Assembly (NCBI RefSeq): GCF_016863295.1
Contig: NZ_BOOP01000004.1
Location: 186,001-250,000 of the forward strand
Reading direction: 5' to 3'
DNA: 64,000 nt
Source: Planotetraspora phitsanulokensis
Lineage (GTDB): Bacteria; Actinomycetota; Actinomycetes; Streptosporangiales; Streptosporangiaceae
In this document: piece after piece, positions 35,581 to 44,200 of the stretch
Layout: each line of letters begins with the position of its first letter
How positions within the stretch are numbered: the first letter of the stretch is position 1
Made by a program: the position numbers and the translations under genes
Notes under the pieces: generated by a model
What the model was told of the DNA's origin: nothing
What the model saw: only the letters and a program-made list of their open reading frames with translations
Databases searched by the model: none

Positions 35581-35622
35581 TCATCCGATAGGACTTCTCA
35601 TGGCAGTCGGGCCCGCGCAGCC

Positions 35623-36369
35623 TCACAGCCGGGATCTCAGCACGTCGACCTCACAGCCCGGCGCGAACGGGTCGAAGCCGTGCTCGACCAGCCAGCGAAC
35701 CACTAGCAGGCTTCGCAACGACCACCACGCGCGGATCACGTCGAGGTCGACGTCGGCGCCATAGCCGGCGACGACGTCGCCGAGGCGCTCCTCGCGTCCG
35801 AGCGTCAAGGTGGCGAGGTCGAACAGGGCATCACCTTGGCCCGCCTCGGACCAGTCGATGATGCCCGTGATCCCGTCGCCGTCGACGAACACGTGAGCGA
35901 TCTGCAGGTCGCCGTGCGTGAACACCGGAGCCCACGGCCGGAGCGCGGCCTCGGCGACCTGGCGGTTGCGGGTGACCAGGTCGGCGGGCAGGACGCCGTT
36001 CGTCACGAGCCACTCGCACTCGCCGTCGAGATCCGCCGCCAACTCGTCGAGGCCCCGGCCGGCCCGGCCGGGCCGGGGCGGCAACGGCGCGTCGTGCAAC
36101 CTCCGGATGGCGGCGCCCGCCGCGGCCCACGCCGCCGGGGACGCGGTCGACGGCTCGCCGAGGCGGCCGAGCGCCGTCCCCGGGACTGCGGCGATGGCGA
36201 GCACCGGCGGCTTGTGCCACAGGACCTTCGGGGTCGGGACCGGTGCCAGGGCCATCGCCTCGACCTCGACGTCGATGCGCGCCTGATCGGCGTCCACCTT
36301 CAGGAACACGTCGCCGACGCGCAGCGTCGCGCGCTCGGAATGGGCGACGACCATTTGGACTTCATCCAT
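35623..36369 (-). CDS. Aminoglycoside phosphotransferase-family kinase
   Basis: 248 residues. The APH/choline-kinase active site is present: the Brenner-type motif THGDLQIAHV (catalytic Asp, with Gln at the usual His/Asn-proximal position) and the metal-binding IIDWSEAGQGD. The N-lobe is short (FLKVDADQARIDVEVEA) and carries the ATP-binding Lys. It may phosphorylate an aminoglycoside, a macrolide or a cell metabolite. Lying between insertion-sequence remnants, it is probably acquired cargo. Resistance is not established by sequence. Confidence 0.87.
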   Translation of the reverse strand: MDEVQMVVAHSERATLRVGDVFLKVDADQARIDVEVEAMALAPVPTPKVLWHKPPVLAIAAVPGTALGRLGEPSTASPAAWAAAGAAIRRLHDAPLPPRPGRAGRGLDELAADLDGECEWLVTNGVLPADLVTRNRQVAEAALRPWAPVFTHGDLQIAHVFVDGDGITGIIDWSEAGQGDALFDLATLTLGREERLGDVVAGYGADVDLDVIRAWWSLRSLLVVRWLVEHGFDPFAPGCEVDVLRSRL

Positions 36370-36543
36370 GGGCGACCAGTATCCCGGGGATGATCGTCGA
36401 CGTCGCCGGGTCTATCGCGTGCGATGGCGCGGCTGACCGCGTCCCGCTACCGAGCGGCCTCGTGCGACACCGACCGCTGACCAGGTCAAGTCTGCCACTT
36501 TGTCAGGAGCCCTAAGTGCGTCGATCAGGCCGACGGTCCGGGC

Positions 36544-36696
36544 GGCGGTCAGGTCGTGCGCGCCACGCAGTTCCACGACCTGGTCCGGACGCTGCTCGCG
36601 ACGCTCGTGCGGATTCCGGTGATGCTGGTGCCGGACCTGAGCCTCCAGCCGGTGGACGTGTCCGAAGTAGCCGACCGGTTCGCAAAATCGGGCTGA
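36544..36696 (+). pseudogene. NAD(P)-binding SDR/NmrA-type oxidoreductase fragment
   Basis: Read + this gives VVRATQFHDLVRTLLATLVR, then IPVMLVPDLSLQPVDVSEVA and a TGA at 36694-36696. The segment matches the substrate-domain region of atypical SDR (NmrA-like) proteins. Neither the N-terminal Rossmann half nor the normal C-terminus is present. A hairpin begins three bases after the stop. Confidence 0.65.
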
Positions 36697-37109
36697 TCGT
36701 CGGGGGCCCGGGAACGCGACGGGCCCCCGACGGGGATCGCCCGGGGCCTGTCGGGGGTTGCTGGTCAGTGGTGGATGATCTTGCCGCAGTCCGGTGCAGC
36801 ATCCAGCCCACGACCATGATCGGTCTCACCGATAACCGCCGTACCGATGTTCCCCAATGCTGGTCACCCCCCAGGTCGTGTTTGTTCGCCTCGCGAGCGT
36901 GATCGGTTAGGCGGCTCCAAAAACTCCGGCTGGCGACGGTGCTGAGACGGCCCGGATGCGGCAAAAGCACGCTTAGCCCACATCCGGGGCGGCGACGCTC
37001 GTCATACGACGGGTGTGCTTCCACACCTGCAGTGGTTCGGCATTCGAGATGCCCCCAAGGAGCGCGGACGTCTGCGCCGCGAAACCCACCGGATCCATAG
37101 GGGGAAGAA
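36697..37109. other. Gene-free stretch after the SDR fragment
   Basis: About 410 bases. It holds the hairpin at 36699-36731 and a probable promoter region for the lipoprotein gene. GGGGG-AAG lies upstream of the lipoprotein ATG as a weak ribosome-binding site. No further gene or repeat is seen. Confidence 0.6.
36699..36731. terminator. Perfect GC hairpin behind the SDR fragment
   Basis: GTCGGGGGCCC (36699-36709) pairs perfectly with GGGCCCCCGAC (36721-36731) around an 11-base loop. Its position right after the fragment stop suggests it is the original terminator of the lost gene. Confidence 0.75.
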
Positions 37110-37706
37110 ATGGCTGTTCGGAGTATGCGAGCCGTCGCCGCGCACGCGGTGGCGGTGCTGCTGGCACTGACGTTGCTCGGCGGCTGCGGAAGCGACAGGA
37201 CCGCCGCCGTGGCGCCCGAAGCGCCGGTCGCCCACAACCCGGCCGTGGTCGCCACGCCGACGGCGGACACCGAGAGCGAGTACACCTCCCCGTGTCCGAC
37301 GGCGGCCAACGCCAGGCCGTTCGCCAAGACCCGCTTCGCGCTGCACGCGGGTCTCGCGCTGGGCGCCTTCCATCGCTACATCTACAAGCCTCTGGGCAGC
37401 GGCGGCTTCAAGGCCGGCGCGGAGAAGCGGAAGCGCACATTCCTCAAGGCGGCGGTAGCGGGAGCCTTCACCCTGCACCAGTTGAAGGTCGCCAAGAACT
37501 TCGCTGTGGCCAATCCGACGCTGTGCAGGGCGATGGAGGGCGTCAGCGGCAAAGTCAGCGCGCTGACCGACAAGCTGAAGAGCGGTACCGCCACCGAGGC
37601 CGACCTCGACGCCCTCAAGGGCTCCATGGACGGCCTGCAGCAGCACGCAACGGAGACGGGCTACCCGTTCCAGGAGCGGAACGTCACCGTCCCCGGCGCC
37701 GCCTGA
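37110..37706 (+). CDS. Hypothetical lipoprotein
   Basis: 198 residues. The signal peptide ends in the lipobox LGGC (Cys26, LTLLGGCGSD), followed by a Pro/Ala-rich linker to about 55. The helical body (about 65-195) contains two cysteines and LHAGLALGAFHRYIYKPL and AVAGAFTLHQLKVAKNFAVA. It is probably anchored outside the membrane. No family function is recognised. It lies between transposon remnants and may be cargo. Confidence 0.75.
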   Translation: MAVRSMRAVAAHAVAVLLALTLLGGCGSDRTAAVAPEAPVAHNPAVVATPTADTESEYTSPCPTAANARPFAKTRFALHAGLALGAFHRYIYKPLGSGGFKAGAEKRKRTFLKAAVAGAFTLHQLKVAKNFAVANPTLCRAMEGVSGKVSALTDKLKSGTATEADLDALKGSMDGLQQHATETGYPFQERNVTVPGAA

Positions 37707-37893
37707 CCCGGCCAGGTCTCGTCTCTACCACGGAACCTCTCCGACTCCGGAAGGCCAAGCCTCGGATGGGCGCGGGGCCGCACCTAAGATCCGCAGCAGC
37801 TGCTGGCCTCGGCACTGTCGTTGAAGTCCTGGGATCGAACGATGATCCGTTGCTATGCGGTCGGCCTGTCGACGAGACTTGGCGCAAACGACA

Positions 37894-37919
37894 AGGGGGC
37901 GGCACGTGGCTCGCCCCCT
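37894..37919. terminator. Possible shared terminator of convergent genes
   Basis: AGGGGGCG (37894-37901) and CGCCCCCT (37912-37919) form an 8-bp stem, with further GC pairs inside after one bulge. It lies between the lipoprotein gene (ending 188 bases upstream) and the cysteine-rich peptide gene (ending at 37954 on the other strand). Confidence 0.5.
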
Positions 37920-37953
37920 GGTCCTCACATCCGGCGCCTTTTTTGGGCAGCTC

Positions 37954-38217
37954 CTAACATTTGCCGACTTGCGGGCACTTGACGTGACCCTTGCGATCCC
38001 TGCAGCACTTGAGCTTGTGGTGGGAACTGCATCTGTACCAGCACTTCGCGCCGGGCTTCGGCGCGGTGCTCACAGCCGCCGATTCCTGGCACGACTGGAG
38101 CGTCATCGTCCTGAAGTGATCCGCGCCAGCCGGCGCGGTCTGAGAGACTCCGATCGGCATGATGGCGAGAGTGAGCAGCGCCGAGCCGAAGGCTAACGAT
38201 CTGGGCTTCCCCCACAT
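37954..38217 (-). CDS. Small secreted cysteine-rich protein
   Basis: 87 residues. A signal peptide (MWGKPRSLAFGSALLTLAIM region, about 1-35) leads to a mature part of about 50 residues with seven cysteines: SCQES, KCWYRCSSHH, LKCCRDRKG, VKCPQVGKC. The ATG at 38217 has a strong GGAGGAGG eight bases upstream, which supports it as a real gene. The mature part is basic and disulfide-rich, like small secreted toxins, antimicrobial peptides or metal-binding proteins. The function is not known. Confidence 0.75.
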   Translation of the reverse strand: MWGKPRSLAFGSALLTLAIMPIGVSQTAPAGADHFRTMTLQSCQESAAVSTAPKPGAKCWYRCSSHHKLKCCRDRKGHVKCPQVGKC

Positions 38218-38608
38218 GAGTGCCTCCTCCCAGGTCGGGCCGATAGTCGGCGACCGGGTCCGCACCACCATTGTTCGTCGGCGAGCCCGACGGCATCCAG
38301 ACGACTTGGCCTTTCTCTAAAGGACTCGTTCGGAGCCTTATTCGGGGCATTCGCCGCACTTGACGTAAACCATCGCGGACAAAATCTATCCGGCGCCGTC
38401 TACGACTGAACTTTTGTCGCTGCGCCGCCCTCCCCGCGCCGGGCCGCCGGCAAACGTCCCGCCCACGCAGGCATCGACTGTTTCATCCGGTGCGGCGCTG
38501 TTCCGCGCCGCTGTGCGAGCGCCGGGTCTCAGTGGCGGGACGGAGGCCCTCCGCCGCCGAACACAAGGTATGGCGCGCCCATGTAGCCCGCCCACATCGG
38601 CTCCCTTG
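38218..38608. other. Gene-free stretch upstream of the cysteine-rich peptide gene
   Basis: About 390 bases. It includes the promoter side of the peptide gene. At 38338-38373 (- strand) a short frame reads VYVKCGECPE then stop, echoing the end of the cysteine-rich peptide (HVKCPQVGKC). It may be the end of a lost paralogue. Nothing else is recognised. Confidence 0.45.
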
Positions 38609-38742
38609 GTGAACGCGCCGTCACGATCCTGAAAGCCTGGAAAGTCCTCGCGAAGCTGCGCTGTCGCCCTCGCCGCGCCACGGCAATCGTGCAGGCCATC
38701 CTTGTCCTCGAAGGCATCGAAGCGGACCGCTACTCAGGATGA
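38609..38742 (+). pseudogene. Second IS5-type transposase tail, inverted copy of the 35 kb remnant
   Basis: The + strand reads GERAVTILKAWKVLAKLRCR, then PRRATAIVQAILVLEGIEAD and RYSG to a TGA. It aligns along its full length with the - strand remnant at 35109, differing at scattered positions, so the two are relatives rather than a recent duplicate. Together they form an inverted pair around the 3.2-kb cargo. Confidence 0.8.
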
Positions 38743-38942
38743 AAGGGCTCAGTGGAACGCACGCCCCACGGGTTCCCCTTGCACGCGCTGACGGAGACGG
38801 TGACCGCAACGCAGTCCCCCGGCGGGGGCCTGGGACAGTGCGAGCGCTCGCGTCCGGGAGGCGTCGGCATTGCTGGGCGTCGAGGTCGTCCTCAGCGAGT
38901 TGTTCGTAGCGGCGGCCGAGGCTCGGCGCCGGACGTCGATCG

Positions 38943-39317
38943 TCAGCCTGCGACCAGGTCCATACGAAGGAACTCGGTGATGCGGAGCAGCCTCGGTGGG
39001 CGTGCCACGTCATCGGGGAGAGCCTGGAATGCCTCGGCTTGCCCGACGAGGCGTGGGGCGGCGAGTTCCACCTCCCTCCCGTCGACCCGGAGCCGCGCAC
39101 CGTCGGCTGCCAGGACGTTCTGCACCCAGTCCGAGCGCGATCCATACACCAGGACGAACAGGTAGCCGCCGTCGACAGGATGCGCGTCGAGCGGCGTGTA
39201 GTACGTCGAGCCCGAAATGCGGCCGACGTGGATCAGCACCGGCCACGTCCCGCCCGCGATCGCGCGAGGGTTGAACACCCGCTTGTTCACGTGCCCCCAC
39301 CACCTCGGCATCGGCAT
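38943..39317 (-). CDS. Ddn-like nitroreductase-family protein (F420-dependent type)
   Basis: 124 residues. The split-barrel motif of the deazaflavin-dependent nitroreductase family is visible: KRVFNPR, TWPVLIHVGRISGSTYYTPL, LFVLVYGSRSDWVQNV and ADGARLRVDGREVEL. Members use F420H2 to reduce quinones or nitro compounds at the membrane. The ATG at 39317 has AGGAG six bases upstream. It is divergent from a TetR gene, with three operator-like palindromes between, so it is the probable regulated target. Confidence 0.87.
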   Translation of the reverse strand: MPMPRWWGHVNKRVFNPRAIAGGTWPVLIHVGRISGSTYYTPLDAHPVDGGYLFVLVYGSRSDWVQNVLAADGARLRVDGREVELAAPRLVGQAEAFQALPDDVARPPRLLRITEFLRMDLVAG

Positions 39318-39397
39318 CGGAATCTCCTGCTCTCGCCCCGGCGGGGCGCGTGGTGGGTCGGACATTCGCCGAGCCCTCCGCTGATGCCAACGGAGGA

Positions 39398-39448
39398 CTT
39401 ACGCTTGTAAGGCGCCTTACGTACGTAAGGCTGACTTACGGTTGTAAG
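39398..39448. promoter_or_regulatory. Three tandem palindromic operators between ddn-like and TetR genes
   Basis: Three 14-base sites of the form CTTACGNNNGTAAG-like lie in a row: CTTACGCTTGTAAG (39398-39411), CTTACGTACGTAAG (39416-39429, a perfect palindrome) and CTTACGGTTGTAAG (39435-39448). The centres are 18 and 19 bases apart. Each is the right size for a TetR dimer and they cover the divergent promoters. Confidence 0.85.
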
Positions 39449-39480
39449 GCTGTCAACCCGCTCATTACCCTGGAGCCGTC

Positions 39481-40137
39481 GTGTCACCACCACAACCACT
39501 CAGCAGAGGTCGCGTGCTGGAAGCCGCGATCCGGGTCGCGGATCGCGGCGGTGTGGAGGCGATCACGATGCGACGGGTGGCGCAGGAACTGGGCGTGGAG
39601 GCGATGTCGCTCTACCACCACGTGCCGAACAAGGACGCGATCCTCGACGGCGTGGTCGACATGGTGTTCGCGGCGATCAAGCTGCCCCGTGTCGAGTGCG
39701 ACGATTGGCGCGACGCGATCCGTGCGCGCGCCTCCTCCGCACGTATGGTCCTGTCGCAGCACAGCTGGGCTCTGGGCCTCATGGACTCCCGCCGCAATCC
39801 AGGACCGGCGACGCTACGCCACCACGACGCCGTCCTCGGCGTCCTCCGGGAGGCGGGGTTCACGCTGCCGATGGCCGCCCACGCCGTCTCTCTCATCGAC
39901 AGCTACATCGGCGGGTTCGTCCTCCAGGAGGCGAACCTGCCGGTGACGACGCCGGGCGACGTCGAGGAAGTGGCCGGCGGCATCCTCGAGCACCTGCCGG
40001 CGGACGAGTTGCCGTATCTCACAGAGATGATCGTCGACCACGCCCTGCGGCCGGGCTACGACCACACCGGCGAGTTCGGCTACGGCCTGGACCTGATTCT
40101 GGATGCGCTCGAAGCTCGCCGGAGGCAGAGCGCCTGA
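39481..40137 (+). CDS. TetR-family transcriptional regulator
   Basis: 218 residues, GTG start. The N-terminal helix-turn-helix contains VLEAAIRVADRGGVEAITMR and ELGVEAMSLYHHVPNKDAIL. A helical TetR_C ligand-binding domain fills about 80-215. It probably represses the divergent Ddn-like gene and itself through the triple palindrome. The inducer is unknown. Confidence 0.92.
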   Translation: MSPPQPLSRGRVLEAAIRVADRGGVEAITMRRVAQELGVEAMSLYHHVPNKDAILDGVVDMVFAAIKLPRVECDDWRDAIRARASSARMVLSQHSWALGLMDSRRNPGPATLRHHDAVLGVLREAGFTLPMAAHAVSLIDSYIGGFVLQEANLPVTTPGDVEEVAGGILEHLPADELPYLTEMIVDHALRPGYDHTGEFGYGLDLILDALEARRRQSA

Positions 40138-40459
40138 CGACAGCCCGTCCAGATGCGGCTGTGGCGCCCCAAAGGCAACAACCCGATTCCTGGACAATCG
40201 AGAACTGGCTGGACCCCGGCTCTTCTCTTGCGTGCACGCCATTCGAGACGAAACATTCGGCCGAGTATCCCATTCTAATTCTCGCCCGGTAGACGACTCC
40301 CCTTTTCGCTGGTTGCCGGAAAACCATTTCTCGATCCGAGAACGACGACTCCACACCACAAAACATTTCGGGAGGGCATTGGCCAGCCGGCGACCGGGAC
40401 CGGTCCCGAACTGGAAGCGGTAGCGTGCGATCGTCCCGCAGGACAGGAGGGAGCGCGAG
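40138..40459. other. Gene-free stretch before the FHA/kinase cluster
   Basis: About 320 bases, noticeably less GC-rich than the flanks. It probably carries the promoter of the FHA/kinase cluster. GGAGGGAGCG about 14 bases before the GTG start serves as ribosome-binding site. Two similar short sequences, AAACATTCGG and AAACATTTCGG, occur about 110 bases apart. No clear promoter is called. Confidence 0.5.
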
Positions 40460-41269
40460 GTGACGATCAGAGAATTCGTGCCGCAGGTATTGCCGAGTTC
40501 CATGCGCAGCCTGGCGGGTGGGGTGCCGCCGGCACCGCCGGGCACGATTTTCGCACTGGCCGCCTCCAACGGGTTCGCGGTGCCGCCCCGGAAGTTCACC
40601 CTTCATTTCGGTCGCGGCGAGGACGACGTCCACGTGCCGGTCGGCGTCGGCGATCCGTATGTCAGCCGGCTACAGGGTGTGCTGGTGTGTGACGGCCGGG
40701 AATGGTGGGTCCGCAACAAAGGCAAGCTGCCGATTCAACTGCCGGGCGGAGCGCTGTTGTTGTCCGGCCACGAACTGCTGATCGAACCCGGTTACACCCC
40801 GTTGCTCATCGGTTCCGCCAAGCGCCGGTCGCATCTGCTGGAGATCCACGTCGTCGGTTCACCGGCCACCGATGCCGACGGCGATCAGCACAACCGGACC
40901 AAGGCACCGGATGTCTACGAGCTGAGCCTGGTGGAGCGGCTGGTGCTGACCGCGCTCGCCCAGCGATACCTGCGCCAGGAACGCTATCCGCAACCCGTGT
41001 CGTGGAACCAGGTGGCCGACGACCTCAACCGGCTGCCGGACGGCAGACAGTGGACGCCGAAGACCGCGGCGCACATCGTCGGCGCGGTGCGCGAGCGGCT
41101 GGCGGAGGGCTCCGATCCGATACCGGGCATCCGGCGCGAGGACGGGGTCGGCGAACCGGTGGGCAACACGCTGAACCACAACCTGATTCAGGCGCTGCTG
41201 CGCAGCGCCACGCTGATGCCGGCGGATCTGCACCTGCTCGGCGAGGACCCCGATGAGAACCATGAGTGA
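40460..41269 (+). CDS. FHA-like domain protein with C-terminal winged-helix-like region
   Basis: 269 residues, GTG start. An FHA-like beta sandwich spans about 25-130: FTLHFGRGEDDVHVPVGVGD carries the Gly-Arg of the phosphothreonine site, then YVSRLQGVL replaces the usual SRxH. The C-terminal half (about 150-255) is helical (LSLVERLVLTALAQRYLRQE, NQVADDLNRL, TAAHIVGAVRERL) and resembles winged-helix domains attached to FHA units in actinobacterial kinase clusters. It probably docks on phosphorylated targets of the next kinase. Its 3' end overlaps that gene by 17 bases. Confidence 0.8.
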   Translation: MTIREFVPQVLPSSMRSLAGGVPPAPPGTIFALAASNGFAVPPRKFTLHFGRGEDDVHVPVGVGDPYVSRLQGVLVCDGREWWVRNKGKLPIQLPGGALLLSGHELLIEPGYTPLLIGSAKRRSHLLEIHVVGSPATDADGDQHNRTKAPDVYELSLVERLVLTALAQRYLRQERYPQPVSWNQVADDLNRLPDGRQWTPKTAAHIVGAVRERLAEGSDPIPGIRREDGVGEPVGNTLNHNLIQALLRSATLMPADLHLLGEDPDENHE

Positions 41270-44200
41270 GATCACGTTGACGTGGCGGGTCGGCGAGGTG
41301 GTCGACGGCCGGTACGAGGTGACCCGGGTGCACGAGCACGGCGGGATGGGCGTGGTGTACCGGGTCCGGCACCTGGGGTGGGACATCGACCTCGCGGTGA
41401 AAAGCCCGCGGCCGGACCTGTTCCGCACCGCGGAGGATCAGCGACGGTTCGTCGACGAGGCGGAGACGTGGGTCTCGCTCGGGCTGCATCCGCACGTGTG
41501 CAACTGCTACTACGTCCGCGTGCTCGACGGCGTGCCCCGGGTGTTCGCCGAGTACGTCCCGGGCGGCAGCCTGCATGAGTGGATCGACGACCGGCGGCTG
41601 TATGACGGCGACCCACCCCAGGCACTGGCCCGGATCCTGGACATCGCGATCCAGACCGCGTGGGGACTCGACCACGCCCACGGCCGCGGCTTGGTGCACC
41701 GGGATGTCAAGCCCGCCAACGTGCTGCTCGACGCCGAGGACGGCGCGGTCGTCGCGAAGATCACCGACTTCGGCCTGGCTCGGGCGCGGGACCTGGCCGC
41801 CACGGTCAGCCCCGACGCGCCGCCCGGCGCCAGCATTCTGGTACCCGGCGGCGATGGCATGACTCCGCGGTACGCCTCTCCCGAGCAGGCGGCCGGCGAA
41901 TCGATGGGGCGGCGCACCGATGTCTACAGCTTCGCGGTGTCGGTGCTGGAGATGTGCATCGGCGAGGCGACGTGGATGGCCGGGCCCGCCGCGGGTGCCG
42001 CGCTGACCGGCTATCGCGCCGGCGACGTGGCCGGTGCCGTCGTCATCCCGCCGGTGCTCGGCGACCTGCTCGAGCGCTGCCTGAGCCACGACCCCGCCGA
42101 CCGGCCGAACTCCATGGCCGACGTCGCCTCCGAGCTGATCGACATCTACCGGGAAGTCACCGGCGACGCGTATCCGCGCCCGGCTCCCGTGACGGCCGAC
42201 CTGCTCACCGGCGAGCTCAACAACCGGGCGGTGTCGCTGCTCGACCTCGAGCGGCGATCCGAGGCCGATCAGGCCTTCGAGCGGGCGTTGGCAGCCGATC
42301 CGCAGAACGTGCGCGCCATGTACAACTCCGGGCAGGCCCTGTGGCGTCGCGGCGCCGTCACCGACGACGCCCTCGTCGCCGAGATCGAGGCGGCCCGCGC
42401 GGACACCGGCGACCCCTGGGAGGTGCGGTATGCGCTCGCCCAACTCCACCTGGAACGCGGTGACCTCAGCACGGCTCGCAGGTTTCTCGACGAACTGGCC
42501 CAGGAGCGGCCGGACGAGCCGGAGGTGCTCGCCGCCCTGCGCGTGATCCGGTCCGGTGAGATCATCGACGCCCGCCGCACCCGCGAATGGCCGGTTCCCT
42601 GGCCGCTGCGCCCGCGCGATCTCTGGGACGTCGGCAGGCACGCTGAACGGACCGCGCTCGCCCTCACTCCCGATGGCCGGTTCATGGCGGCCGGCGGCTG
42701 GGACGGGGTGGTCCGCATCTGGGACGTCCACAGTGGGCAGCTCGTGTGGACGCTCAAGGGACACCGCACGACCGTGCACGCGGTGGACCTCACCCCGGAC
42801 GGGCGCTTCGCCGTCTCCGTCTCTGAAGACGAAACCGTGATGTTCTGGAAGCTGGCCAGGGGCCGGTTCGGGGGCTCTCCCAAGGGCCGCCGCCTGTACG
42901 CCAGCCCCAACCCTCCGTCATGGGCCGGCGACGGCGGCTCGCGCCTCGGCGTCACCGCGGTCCGGCTCACCCTCGATGGGCGTTTCGCCCTCTACTCGGG
43001 CCTGGACGGCGGGTTCCGGGTCTGGGATGTCCACAGTGGACAGCTGCGGACGCTCGACGAGGCCGCGACCGACCGGTTGGTGGAGGTGAGTGCCGACGGA
43101 CGCCTGGCGCTCTCCGTCAGCGGGGAGAAGCCCGGACGCTCCCGGAAACGGGTTGTGCGGCTGTGGGATCTGGCCGACGGCCGGTGCCTGCTGGAGCTGC
43201 CCGGACACGAGTCGGCGGTGACCGCCCTGTCTCTCAGCGCCGACGGCCGTTTCGCGGCCACCGATTGCCGCCAGGGGGCGATCCGCGTCTGGGATCTCCG
43301 CGATGGCCGCTGCGTGCACGTCCTGACGGGCGGTATCACGGCCGACGCCCTGTCCTTCAGCGCCGACGCGCGGTTCCTGCTGTCCGGCACCGAGTACTCC
43401 GATGCCATCCGATTATGGGAACTGGACCGCGGCCGATGCCTGCGGACCTTCCGCGCACATCAGGGTGGTACCACCGTGGTCCGGCTGGACGCGGACGCCC
43501 GGTTCGGACTCTCGGTCGGCCAGGACAGGACGGTTCGGCGATGGGAACTGCCCGGCGCGTACCGCGGCGCCCCGCTGCTGAGCCGGCCGCGCCCGCACGT
43601 CGAGCTGAGCCGGCTGGGCGGCCGGGTGGACGAGCTGGTCGCCGAGGCGGAGCGGGCGACGGCGGACGGCCGTTTCCCCGCGGCGCTCGAACGACTTCGG
43701 CAGGCACGCGCGGTCACCGGGTACGAGCGGGAGCCGCGCGTCATGTCCGCCTGGTGGACATTGGGCCGCCACTCCGTCCGGACGGGACTGCGGGCGGCCT
43801 GGTCGTCGCGGGCCTTGCAGACCGATGAGCTGACCGCGGTCGACCTGACCCCCAACGGCCGCATCGCCGTGTCCGGCGGCCGCGACGGGACGGTTCAGCT
43901 GTGGGACCTGATCACAAACAGCCGCCTGAGGGTTCTCGAGGGACACGAGGAGATGGTGGAGTCGGTCCGTCTGAGCGCCGACGGACGATTGGTCCTGTCG
44001 TCGAGCCGGGACCGCACGGTGCGGCTGTGGGATGTCGGCACAGGCGCGTGTCTGCACGTGCTGAACCGCGCGAAGGGGGCGATGTACCACTCGGCGCCGG
44101 TGCGGTTCAGCGCGGACGGCAGGCAGGCCGTGGTCGGCGGCCAGGACGGCCTGATCCGGTACTGGGACCTGGAAACCGGCGCCCTGACCCGGGAACTGGG

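Noticed and set aside
38743-38942. Possible remnant gene after the second transposase tail
   Set aside because: No frame gave a recognisable family segment.
41025-42779. 584-codon open frame on the - strand
   Set aside because: Shadow of the FHA and kinase genes; no credible translation start or family.
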